From CAZIKF01 sp964539825 (GTDB lineage: Bacteria; Muiribacteriota; UBA6191): a DNA stretch of 32,415 bases. The notes beneath the pieces are model-generated. The model was not told the origin of the DNA, made no database searches, and worked only from the letters and a program-made list of their open reading frames with translations. Shown here one piece after another: positions 1 through 8,089 of this stretch (positions within the stretch are counted from its first letter, which is position 1; each line of letters opens with the position of its first letter). The stretch covers positions 1-32,415 of the forward strand of contig CAZIKF010000047.1 in NCBI GenBank assembly GCA_964539825.1, given 5' to 3'. The position numbers were made by a program, and so were the translations under genes.

Positions 1-354
1 ACTTTGACGCAGTTTCAGTTTGATCGATATTTTGGATCTCGTAAGCTTTATACGCTCGCAGGGCAGAAACTTAGATTTGTAGACAAAAAATACTGGTTAG
101 TACGTACACCCCTTGTACGGGAAGGGGAAGTTCATAACCCTGAGTTGGTTTTTCATTCCAGGGAAGGTAATGAGGTTTCTTGTTCTGGACGCGAGGGAGT
201 GTTAAATCCAAAAACCTACGATTTATCAATTTCATCTTCTGTGAAATGTCAGGTAGATGGGAAACAACTTTTAATTGCAGCAGTAAACCTTAATGCAAAC
301 ACAGGTTCCCTGGAACTCAAGAGATTTCTCCAGCCGCGAATCGTGTTTCATTAA
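1..354 (+). CDS. Unidentified protein, 5' end cut by window start
   Basis: The reading frame is open from the first base to a TAA at 352-354, giving about 117 visible residues. A TTG at position 4 could be read as a start, but no ribosome binding site is visible before it, so the gene most likely begins upstream. The visible part is rich in beta-prone stretches with alternating hydrophobic residues and no obvious membrane segment. It contains two Cys in a short GNEVSCSGREG-type segment. I do not recognise a family. It converges on the long leftward TPR operon, so it belongs to a different transcription unit. Confidence 0.5.
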   Translation, partial: TLTQFQFDRYFGSRKLYTLAGQKLRFVDKKYWLVRTPLVREGEVHNPELVFHSREGNEVSCSGREGVLNPKTYDLSISSSVKCQVDGKQLLIAAVNLNANTGSLELKRFLQPRIVFH

Positions 355-388
355 TGCCATTCTTTTAGTAATTACTTTTTCTGGATAA

Positions 389-475
389 CGCGATAAAGTC
401 GCGGCATGACAAGCATGGTGAAACAGGATGTTTTAGTCGTTTCCGTGTGTCCACGGAATTTCGAGATGCGAAATT
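389..475. other. Three short perfect hairpins in a convergent intergenic region
   Basis: Between the truncated rightward gene and the leftward TPR gene lie three exact stem-loops. They are CGCGA/TCGCG (389-393 with 399-403), TTCCGTG/CACGGAA (441-447 with 452-458) and AATTTCG/CGAAATT (457-463 with 469-475). None is followed by a good T-tract on either strand, so intrinsic termination is possible but not shown. The last two share bases 457-458 and could be alternatives or a stacked tandem. Confidence 0.4.
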
Positions 476-510
476 CGAACTTCTTCAGGTGACCTGCCCA
501 TGATCTTCAT
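433..510 (-). CDS. Possible 25-residue peptide after the TPR operon
   Basis: A leftward ORF starts at ATG 510 (in-frame ATGs also at 522 and 501) and ends at TAA 433-435. A strong GGAGGAG at 514-520 lies directly before ATG 510. It would be the last cistron of the TPR operon, starting 24 bases after that stop. The peptide begins MKIMGRSPEEVR and has no recognisable domain. Two of the region's hairpins lie inside it, so the sequence may instead be a structured 3' end. The ribosome binding site is the only real argument for translation. Confidence 0.25.
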   Translation of the reverse strand: MKIMGRSPEEVRISHLEIPWTHGND

Positions 511-533
511 TTTCTCCTCCATGTGGTATAGCC

Positions 534-3302
534 TTATACTTCCAGGGAGAGTATTTCTATTTTTTGAAAGGTGTCTCGATAGGTTACGTCGTTTCGAGCC
601 AGGACCTGTAGGAGTTGTATCGCTTTTTTAACCTCGCCTGTTTTTTCATAATGCTGAGCAATCTCGTAGACCACATCCATCGCCGTGTTATCCAACTTTT
701 TTTCCTTTAAATTCAGACTCTGAAAGTTAAGGATAGCCGCGTCCATGTCCTGGAGTCCCAGGTAGGCTTGGGTAATCAAAATTTTGGCGTCAAAGCTGAG
801 ATTTGGAGCCTGGGTAGCGGTTTGAAGCTTAAGTATAGCGTCCTGGTAAGATTTATTCCCGAGGAGCCTTTTACCCTCCTCCAGTGCCAACAGTGTGATT
901 TCAGCATCCTGAATTCCTGAGGTTACGGGTTCTGCTGTACGTGATGAGCCCGCTGAGCTTTGGATGAGATTGAACATCTTTTCCACTATCCTGCTCTGAG
1001 GTAGCTCCAGGCACAAGTCCTGGTAGTAGGCCCTCAATTCATCATTCATGTTCAGCTCGTCATAGGCTCGTATCAGGGTTGTGTGAGCATCCTCTAATTC
1101 TGGATTGATGGGTAGTAGTCTGTGTCCTACCCGAATGGCTTCTATATAGTTGCCTACAGAGACCAGGCTCTGTAGATAAAGGAGCAATACCGCTGAGTCC
1201 TGAGGATGGAGTTCGAGGTACCGTTTGAAAACTTCACAAGCTTGCTCGTTCCTGGTCTGTCGGCGTCCATAAATCTCGACCAGATCCCTTAGGATCTCTT
1301 GATTATAACTTTCAATATCAAGAATTTTTACAGCGATCTTCTCAGTTGTGGAGTCATAGATTCCAGCGGACTTCATAGCCTTCAAATATGCTTTTAGCCC
1401 ATCTATGTTGGAGGGTTCCTTGGTGGTGAGCATCCGGAAGGCATCAAGAGTGTCTGATGAAGTGTCTTCAAGTCCCAGGTAGAGCCTTCCCAGGAGGACC
1501 ATAGTTTGTTGATCCTTGGGATGCCTTGTGAGAATCGCAAGACATTGCTTTCGCCCCTCCTCCAATTGTGAACTCTGGAAGTAACCGTTAGCTTTAAGGT
1601 ACATGAGATTATACAGTTCTGAATCACTTAACTCGGAGAGCATCAGCGCATCCACTGCCCGAATCATTGAGCCCCATTCCTGGTCAGCGGCAAGCTCACG
1701 AACCTGGTCAAACCTTCCCTTCCACCTTTGCTCCTTTTGTCTCACCGAGAATTTATAAGTTGTGTACCCAAGCGTTAACACAAACCAGACGAGCACAAAG
1801 AGAGCCAGAAGCCACCAATAATGGTAAATATACGACTTCCATTTCAGTCTGAGGATCCCAGGCTTTGCGTTGAGAGAGCTGGAATCAATTTGGGAAGCTT
1901 TGGCGAGGATATAGTAGGCCTCCTGGTATTTCTCCTGGCTCTCCAGAGATTTGAGAAGGAGATAGTGAGCCTGGAAGGAATCTGGTTCTTGCTTAACCCA
2001 GGTTTTACAGATTTTTTCAGCCTCTTGATAGTCCTTGAGGGCAAAGGAGATAAAAGCTAGATACTCGTCAAAACTCTGTTTCTGGTGTAGTTGAGCGTAA
2101 ATCACCGAATCGAGCTGAAGAAACAGTTCCTTTGCCTTTTTGAATTGGGAAGAGTCCTTGGTGCCGCGCTTCAAAGTCTTTAGAGCTTGTTGAAAATTTT
2201 GTTCAAAGCGATCATATTCACGAGCTTTTTCAAAGGATTGTTTGAATTCTTTGTTGTTAGGATTATTGTTGGAGAGAATGGCATAGGATGTGGCAGCCAG
2301 CTCCCAGTTTTTTTCCTGTAGAGCTTTTTGAGCCCTCAATTCCAATTGATTTTGTTCTGCCTGAAGATCGCGCTTTGGTTCAGGTGGAGGTACATAAACA
2401 TCAGCTCGTTTCAAATTCTTTTCAGTGGGATTCTTAGTTTCTGGAATCTGTTCAGGAAGGTTTCGACTTTCTTTTTCTAGGAGTTTTTCAAATAATTTAG
2501 AGTTGGATTGATCTGAGGGGGGAGCGGGCTCTAACTTTGTCAATTTGATGGGTTGCGCAGGTCCGGCGGAGGCTGCAGATGAATCGTCCCCCAAGAGGAT
2601 AGACTCATCTACAACGTCTTGAACCTGTTTTGATACCAGGTCAGTCTGAGGGGGAGTTAGTTTGGAATCTGGAACCTTTTGATGATTTTTTAGAAAATAG
2701 ATTTTTTCGTAATGGTGAAAAATGGTCGGAGAGGAGGGGTCTAGTGCCAGGGCCTTTTTCATGGCGGTCATGGCTTTTTCTAGATTTTTTTGCCGGAGGT
2801 AGTATTCGCCAAGATGGTCCCAGCCAACCGCGAATCTTGGGTGCTTTTTAACCAGGTACTCAATGCCTCGACGGGCCGCGATGAGATCTCCCTTGCGAAA
2901 ACTGCGCGTCGTGATGGCTCCAACCACCTGGGGATCGGATAGAGTGTCTGAAAAACGGGTATAGATTCGCTCCAGTGACTGTTCGAAGAGAGAAGGGGCA
3001 TCTTTGTAACCCGGGTCAATCGCCAGGCTGTCTCGAAGATAGCGATAGGACGAGAGGTACTTTTCCTGCATGAAGTAAATTTTTCCAATGGAATACCTTG
3101 CGTCAATATGATCAGGATTGAGTTGCAGTGCTCTTTTAAAGTGTTCGACGGCCTGGGGATATTGGGCCGCCTGAAAATAACGCAATCCAAGTAGATAGGA
3201 TGGATCGTCCTGTGCTGACAGCGGACAGCTGAACAGCCATAGAAGGGCCGACCACAGTACGGCTTTCAGAAAAATTATAGGGGAGCCTTGCATTGGCAGC
3301 AC
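534..3302 (-). CDS. Large bitopic TPR-repeat protein (922 aa)
   Basis: This protein has an N-terminal export signal (hydrophobic run from about residue 10, ending LSAQ near 31). TPR units follow (for example near residues 35-100 and 155-195, with the typical W/Y..G..A..P pattern ending LNPDH or LDPSS). Next come a Lys/Glu/Pro-rich linker (about 230-320), more TPRs, one strong transmembrane segment at about 490-515, and a C-terminal TPR block to the end. Positive residues right after the membrane segment (KFSVRQKEQRWKGR) place the C-terminal half in the cytoplasm and the N-terminal half in the periplasm. The start is GTG 3302, with AAGGAAG six bases upstream; ATG 3293 is the alternative. It overlaps the preceding gene, which has the same layout. 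Likely a scaffold; the partner is unknown. Confidence 0.85.
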   Translation of the reverse strand: MLPMQGSPIIFLKAVLWSALLWLFSCPLSAQDDPSYLLGLRYFQAAQYPQAVEHFKRALQLNPDHIDARYSIGKIYFMQEKYLSSYRYLRDSLAIDPGYKDAPSLFEQSLERIYTRFSDTLSDPQVVGAITTRSFRKGDLIAARRGIEYLVKKHPRFAVGWDHLGEYYLRQKNLEKAMTAMKKALALDPSSPTIFHHYEKIYFLKNHQKVPDSKLTPPQTDLVSKQVQDVVDESILLGDDSSAASAGPAQPIKLTKLEPAPPSDQSNSKLFEKLLEKESRNLPEQIPETKNPTEKNLKRADVYVPPPEPKRDLQAEQNQLELRAQKALQEKNWELAATSYAILSNNNPNNKEFKQSFEKAREYDRFEQNFQQALKTLKRGTKDSSQFKKAKELFLQLDSVIYAQLHQKQSFDEYLAFISFALKDYQEAEKICKTWVKQEPDSFQAHYLLLKSLESQEKYQEAYYILAKASQIDSSSLNAKPGILRLKWKSYIYHYWWLLALFVLVWFVLTLGYTTYKFSVRQKEQRWKGRFDQVRELAADQEWGSMIRAVDALMLSELSDSELYNLMYLKANGYFQSSQLEEGRKQCLAILTRHPKDQQTMVLLGRLYLGLEDTSSDTLDAFRMLTTKEPSNIDGLKAYLKAMKSAGIYDSTTEKIAVKILDIESYNQEILRDLVEIYGRRQTRNEQACEVFKRYLELHPQDSAVLLLYLQSLVSVGNYIEAIRVGHRLLPINPELEDAHTTLIRAYDELNMNDELRAYYQDLCLELPQSRIVEKMFNLIQSSAGSSRTAEPVTSGIQDAEITLLALEEGKRLLGNKSYQDAILKLQTATQAPNLSFDAKILITQAYLGLQDMDAAILNFQSLNLKEKKLDNTAMDVVYEIAQHYEKTGEVKKAIQLLQVLARNDVTYRDTFQKIEILSLEV

Positions 3303-5863
3303 AAGGAACTTCCTTGCTCATTTGATGCCCCGCATTTTACGCAGGCAACGGTTCGCTCATCTTGCTCTTTTTTCTGGTAGCTCTGAAGTTCAGTCTGACT
3401 CATTGCCGGCCTTCCGGTAACCAGCAGGATTTTATTTTGAGCCTCTTGCAGCACAATGCTGTTTGGGTACAGTTCTAAGAGAGAGTTGTAGAGAGGCAAA
3501 AGAGCTTCGAGGTTCTTTTGATGCTCATAGGCCCCGTAAAGAATCTCATGTAGTTTTCTCTCTGTTGCGTTGAGATTGATCACCTCTTCACAGAGACGAA
3601 TCGCGCTCTCCACCTGCTTTCTATCCAGGTAGTACTGCGCTAGTTTCAATCGACAAGAGATATCCCTCGGATTGAATTTGACTTCGGTCTCCATCATTTC
3701 TACCAGACGCCGGGACATGGAATCTTCTTCCTTTAAGAATTTGAGTAGGATTTTCCGACATTTTTGGTGCTCTGGATGTAATTCGAAGTATTGCCATAGC
3801 ACTGGCAGAGTCTTTTCACTATCCATATCTTGACTCAAGATTCGGGATCCTATCCATTCCACCATTTCATCAGTCATTTGATCCGAGGCGAACAAAGGGT
3901 CGTAATACTTCATTAGACCGGGATTAAAGATTTTTAGTTCATAATATGCTTTGGCCATCAATAGCAAGACTTGTTGATGATTGGGCATAGCGCCCAGAAT
4001 CCGAGGTCCAATCTTTAAGGCGTCATCGTGGCGTCCAGAGTCAACAAGAGCAGACATGAATATAGGTAGGACTTTTAAGGTTTCGTCCAAGGTCAGGTTA
4101 ATCCTGGGCATGGTCTCATAGAGCTTGACTAGTTTTTGAGGATTCTTCGATGCGGCGGCCTTTTCCACCAAGGTGAGATATTTGCGCTTCTTTCTGAGGT
4201 CCTTTGTGCGATAGAGCCAGGTTGCAATTACGATGAGAATCAACAAGAGTCCAAGTATCAGCAACAGAGGAGCGTACTTAATGCGATACAGCTTGTTGCG
4301 TCGGTCCCTGGAATCCAAAAAGGAAGGATTGACTCCTATGAGTTCGTTATAGGTTTTGATGGAGTCATCCAGGTGAGCTGGTTTCTCATTCAGGGACTCC
4401 TCATAAGCTCTTGCAAGGAAGTAGAGGCTTTCTGTATCCCTCGGATAGAGCTTATGATGATTTTCTGCCAGCGTGATAACCTCGCCGTAGTTCTTCGTAT
4501 GGAAAGTGGCAGCTAATATGGAGTGGTAAAGCCTTTCGAATTGAACTCCAGCTTTCTGAACCTCAATGAGAAGTTTCAAAGCATTCGCATATTTTTCCTG
4601 ACGAAACAGCTCAAGACCCTTTTGAAAGGTGTCATAGACAGCCAGTTTCCCTTCGGCGACCTTTAAACCATCAGCGGCCTTCTTTGAATCGGGGCGAATT
4701 TCCAGGGCTTTCTTAAACGCGTTTACCGAGTATTGAAAATCTTGGCTGTTTAAATAGTTATTTCCCTCGCTGATCTGGCTGAAATACTCTCTTTCCCGAT
4801 TTTCTAAACTTTCCTCTTTCTTCTTTTTCAGATTGAGTTTTTCAAGAATTTTACCTTCTATCTCTTTACGAAGGTTTAGGGCTTCAAAATTGTCAGGGTA
4901 GGCTGTAACAGCAAATTTCAACTTCTTTAGAGCCATTTCGTAGCGAGCTTGTGAAATGAATTCTTCTGCTTCCTTCAAGGAGGAAAAGGACTGCTGAGCC
5001 AGCCGTGATTTCTCTATTCCTTTGCGCGCTTCCGGACTCTTGGGATCGGTTTCCATTCCTCTTTGGTAGAATTTAAGAGCAGTCTCAAAATCCCTTTTCA
5101 AGAATGAGTCTTGTGCCTTTTTTAGGAGCTTGGTTAAGTTGTTCTGTTGCTTTTTCTTCAGGTTGGTGAGTAGCTTTCGCGCAACGGATAGCTCCGGGTC
5201 GCTGCGAACACTTAAATTGGCGGCTTCTATGGCCTTGATCGTATCTTTTTGTACTTTTAGATAGGAGACAGCTGCATAGTACTGAATAAATGCTAATGAC
5301 TGAGCGTAGTACTGTTTTCCGATTTTAAAACTTGGGTGAGCCTTAACTGTTTCGTAAGTCGTTAGAATTTCAGAAAACTCCAGGCGGTTTTGAAGATTCT
5401 TGACCCGGTAATACACAGCAGGTATAGGGAAAACACCCTTTTGATAGGTTTTTGTATAGAGTTCGTGAAACTCGTTGTAGGGAATCGCGTTTCGCAATTC
5501 TTCAATACAGGATTGAAAGTCACGAGGTAGGTCTTGTTGCTGAGAATTATATTTAAAAGCCAGAAGAAAATACTTATAGGCCTTGTTGAGCTCCTGTCCG
5601 AGTAAGAAGATTTTCCCCAGGTAAAAGGCACTCTCACCGGGCATCTCTTTATTCTTCAAAGCTGCTAGAAAGGATTCATGTGCATCTCGGTAACGATGCA
5701 GGCGAAATTCATCAAGCCCTTTTTGGTAGGACCCGAATGCAGCTGTAATAGAGAGTAAGAAGAGGAGAATTCCTCTCATGGGAATAGAGTTAAGGGGGTT
5801 CTGGAAGGAGACTCTCAAACGTCTGTAGATCTTATCCCAGTAAAGAGGAGAATTCAAACGCAT
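3275..5863 (-). CDS. Large bitopic TPR-repeat protein with C-terminal zinc ribbon (862 aa)
   Basis: A hydrophobic signal or anchor lies at about residues 29-44, followed by TPR units over roughly 45-520. A single transmembrane segment follows at about 529-550, then a basic stretch (RTKDLRKKRKY) and a second TPR block. The last 25 residues carry a C-x2-C-x10-C-x2-C zinc ribbon. By the positive-inside rule the C-terminal half and ribbon are cytoplasmic. ATG 5863 overlaps the HEAT gene by 32 bases. ATG 5779 would give a more standard signal peptide, so the start is uncertain. The shared layout with the next gene suggests an old duplication. Residues 150-360 are rich in Lys and Glu with coiled-coil character. 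Confidence 0.82.
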   Translation of the reverse strand: MRLNSPLYWDKIYRRLRVSFQNPLNSIPMRGILLFLLSITAAFGSYQKGLDEFRLHRYRDAHESFLAALKNKEMPGESAFYLGKIFLLGQELNKAYKYFLLAFKYNSQQQDLPRDFQSCIEELRNAIPYNEFHELYTKTYQKGVFPIPAVYYRVKNLQNRLEFSEILTTYETVKAHPSFKIGKQYYAQSLAFIQYYAAVSYLKVQKDTIKAIEAANLSVRSDPELSVARKLLTNLKKKQQNNLTKLLKKAQDSFLKRDFETALKFYQRGMETDPKSPEARKGIEKSRLAQQSFSSLKEAEEFISQARYEMALKKLKFAVTAYPDNFEALNLRKEIEGKILEKLNLKKKKEESLENREREYFSQISEGNNYLNSQDFQYSVNAFKKALEIRPDSKKAADGLKVAEGKLAVYDTFQKGLELFRQEKYANALKLLIEVQKAGVQFERLYHSILAATFHTKNYGEVITLAENHHKLYPRDTESLYFLARAYEESLNEKPAHLDDSIKTYNELIGVNPSFLDSRDRRNKLYRIKYAPLLLILGLLLILIVIATWLYRTKDLRKKRKYLTLVEKAAASKNPQKLVKLYETMPRINLTLDETLKVLPIFMSALVDSGRHDDALKIGPRILGAMPNHQQVLLLMAKAYYELKIFNPGLMKYYDPLFASDQMTDEMVEWIGSRILSQDMDSEKTLPVLWQYFELHPEHQKCRKILLKFLKEEDSMSRRLVEMMETEVKFNPRDISCRLKLAQYYLDRKQVESAIRLCEEVINLNATERKLHEILYGAYEHQKNLEALLPLYNSLLELYPNSIVLQEAQNKILLVTGRPAMSQTELQSYQKKEQDERTVACVKCGASNEQGSSLCCQCKAPL

Positions 5864-7043
5864 TGACGGGATCGATCCTCTTCATTTGGTTTGAAAATGG
5901 CTTTAGCTTCGTAAGTTGCTGTTCCTCTTCGGTGTTCTGGAACCATGAATTTCTCACAGACTCCAGTGTTTGGAAGACTTCTTGGAGCAAGGTTCTGTCC
6001 AGAGATCCTGGTTCTAAGTGCTTCATTCCAGGTTTTGCCGCGCTGGTGTTCCTTAAACTTTCCATCATGGACCTGACAACACTGTAGTGTGGGGTCATAG
6101 AAATCAGGCAGAGCGTTTTTTGGAGCGAGTCTGGATCCTTCACTTCTACAAAAAGATCCACCAGGTTCAATAATGACCTCACGGTCTCATCCTCAGCAAG
6201 AATTAATGCTGTCCTCATCATGGCGGAACAAATGAAAAGAGAGGGTTCCTCAATTGCTTTCAGGATCAGATCTGGAATCTTTTGTGCCGACCCTACCTTT
6301 CCGAAGCTACAAACCGCTTCATATCGGATTTCATCATTGGAATGACTGCATAGATCAAATAGAGCCTTTTGAACCAGGGGATCGGGTCCGGTATCTCCTA
6401 GCGCCCGGGTATAGAATTTCACGAAGAGTTCACTCGTTTCCTTTTTGGTCAGCTCCAGGAGGGAAGGGTCACCTAATTTCCAAAGACCGCTCAGGGACGC
6501 CGCTCTAATTTGCGGATCAACGCTTGCCATTCCTTCTTGAAATAAGGGTCTAAAGGAAGGAAGGGGATTTTTCGCCAGGATGTACAGGGTGGCCAATGCG
6601 ATATCCCTATTTTGATTGCGAACCAGGGGTTGGAAGAATGCCTTCGGGAGTTTGTGTACATGGTTTTGAAGGCTAAGGATTAATTCTCTTAATAGTGAGG
6701 GTTCCGTACGGGTAGGAATAAGCTTTAGGATCGCTTTGAGAATGGTTGATGGATAGGGAGTGATCTGAAGTAACTTACAAGCACTTGTGAGAATTTTTGA
6801 ATCCGAATGTTTAAGCAAAACTTCGCAGATCTGCACCTTCTCTGACTCTCCCAATAAATGTGCGTATTGGGCTAGTGGGATCATTACTTCCTCATTGGCA
6901 TCGGTCAGGACAGGTTCAAGCTCATGGAAGGGGATTCTAACTTTTAGATAATGCATCTCTTTGATGGCATAGACTCTTAAGTGGGAGTCTCCCCTATGGA
7001 GGATTCGGACAAGTTCTCTTACGGTGTCTGCTGAAACTTTCAT
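5832..7043 (-). CDS. HEAT-repeat-like protein
   Basis: About 403 residues made almost wholly of paired helices with HEAT-type spacing, for example segments reading DPQIRAASLSGLWKLGD and SNDEIRYEAVCSFGKVG. These match the HEAT pattern of a D-x(2)-[VI]-R-x(2)-A motif followed by a second helix ending in LG. There is no signal peptide or membrane segment, so it is predicted cytoplasmic. ATG 7043 is preferred because its first bases overlap the stop of the 42-residue membrane peptide (ATGA coupling); a GTG at 7076 in the same frame is less likely. HEAT proteins are usually adaptors. In this operon it could sit on the cytoplasmic side of the bitopic TPR proteins, but that is inference. Confidence 0.75.
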   Translation of the reverse strand: MKVSADTVRELVRILHRGDSHLRVYAIKEMHYLKVRIPFHELEPVLTDANEEVMIPLAQYAHLLGESEKVQICEVLLKHSDSKILTSACKLLQITPYPSTILKAILKLIPTRTEPSLLRELILSLQNHVHKLPKAFFQPLVRNQNRDIALATLYILAKNPLPSFRPLFQEGMASVDPQIRAASLSGLWKLGDPSLLELTKKETSELFVKFYTRALGDTGPDPLVQKALFDLCSHSNDEIRYEAVCSFGKVGSAQKIPDLILKAIEEPSLFICSAMMRTALILAEDETVRSLLNLVDLFVEVKDPDSLQKTLCLISMTPHYSVVRSMMESLRNTSAAKPGMKHLEPGSLDRTLLQEVFQTLESVRNSWFQNTEEEQQLTKLKPFSNQMKRIDPVNAFEFSSLLG

Positions 7044-7168
7044 GTTAGTACATAGCCAAGAAAGAAGAATGCACACGTAACCACCAGCAGAAACTGGGTC
7101 AAATGAGCGCGTTTGCTCTGATTTCTAGCAGAGTTAAAGTTTCGGTGCACAGAATTCATGACTTCCAT
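7040..7168 (-). CDS. Small single-pass membrane peptide (42 aa)
   Basis: A short leftward ORF runs from ATG 7168 (alternative ATG 7159) to TGA 7040-7042. It fills exactly the gap between the PilM-like gene (stop at 7175) and the HEAT gene, and its TGA overlaps the HEAT ATG. The product has a basic, polar N-terminus of about 22 residues (ending NQSKRAHLTQ) and then one hydrophobic segment of about 18 residues with three adjacent Phe. This predicts an N-in single-pass inner-membrane peptide. Precise tiling, coupling at the 3' end and the membrane pattern argue that it is real; the ribosome binding site is weak. No family is recognised. A small membrane partner of the PilM-like protein is one possibility. 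Confidence 0.6.
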   Translation of the reverse strand: MEVMNSVHRNFNSARNQSKRAHLTQFLLVVTCAFFFLGYVLT

Positions 7169-7174
7169 CCAGAC

Positions 7175-8089
7175 CTACAGGGAGGCATGGCAAAGCAAAG
7201 GATTGAATCTAATGGATAAATCGGAAGATTCTCCCGGATTTTCCAGCGCTATGGAAAAGAAAGCGTGATCCAGATTTCGGGTGGGAAATCCAATGGCCCC
7301 TTCAAGGAATGAGTTCATGTTTCTCAGGGAGGCGCCTCCGTCAGATAATAGGATTTCCCACTCCGAGAGCCCATCTGGATTTTCCAGGATGGGAATGTCC
7401 GCTTGAATAAAGTTACACAGGGCTTCGAAATAAGGCTTTAGGTGTTGAAATCCTTCAACATCACTTTGCTCTCGGCGAAACACCGGTAGGAGGATCAGTT
7501 CATCATTTTTAAGTGAAGGAACCTGATTGAGTTCCACCTTCCATTCACTCGAGACAAGTTTGTCGAGGATTCTTGCGCTGCATTCATAGGAGATTTGAAA
7601 ATCAAGAATTCTTCCGGATCGAATCAGAACCCTATAGGTGCATGAATAGGTTAGTACAAGGAGAATCCAATCGTGCGACGGAGATTTTGGAGCTTTTCTG
7701 AGTAGAAACTCGATGATGGCAGTAAGTCCTGACCCAAGAAAGGAGGCTTCAATGCCCTCATGCTCAAGAGATTTGTTAATACTTGCTGCCAGAGCGGAGT
7801 CCAAAAAAGTCTCCAGGATGAGTTGGGGTTCATCCCCTACGATTGAGTATTCAAAAAAAGAGCCTGGGAGAAGGCATTCAATGGGTGTGTTTCCGAGATC
7901 CCACTGTTTTTTGAGGAGTGGAAGCTGGGATTGAAGTTCTTCAAGGTATGTCTGGGTATTGAGTTCCTCCAAAATTCCTGTGGAAACAACTGCTTCATTT
8001 CGAAGGATCTTTAGAGGCTTTCCTGAGCCTTGCTGGATCTGGAGATATTTTCTCTCAAAAATACCCAGATCGACGATGTTGCGAATCAT
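7175..8089 (-). CDS. Divergent PilM/GspL-like actin-fold protein
   Basis: A 304-residue protein without signal peptide. The C-terminal pattern LLSDGGASLRNMNSFLEGAIGFP matches the adenosine-binding loop region of PilM/FtsA-type proteins (consensus LSGGG, leucine-rich helix, then G-[IV]-P). The N-terminus (IVDLGIFERKYLQI) resembles a first phosphate strand. The expected second phosphate motif (DIG) is weak, so ATP binding may be lost. In pilus and type II secretion systems such proteins form a cytoplasmic ring with membrane partners. Here the next gene encodes a tiny membrane peptide rather than PilN/PilO. The ATG overlaps the ROK stop (ATGA), so the two are translationally coupled. Family assignment is moderate. 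Confidence 0.5.
   Translation of the reverse strand: MIRNIVDLGIFERKYLQIQQGSGKPLKILRNEAVVSTGILEELNTQTYLEELQSQLPLLKKQWDLGNTPIECLLPGSFFEYSIVGDEPQLILETFLDSALAASINKSLEHEGIEASFLGSGLTAIIEFLLRKAPKSPSHDWILLVLTYSCTYRVLIRSGRILDFQISYECSARILDKLVSSEWKVELNQVPSLKNDELILLPVFRREQSDVEGFQHLKPYFEALCNFIQADIPILENPDGLSEWEILLSDGGASLRNMNSFLEGAIGFPTRNLDHAFFSIALENPGESSDLSIRFNPLLCHASL

Noticed and set aside
355..432. Tail of an RND-type transporter (an MLVMPRLYR-like translation on the minus strand)
   Set aside because: Only about 15 residues look similar, with no start codon and no upstream transporter sequence; a chance match is likelier.
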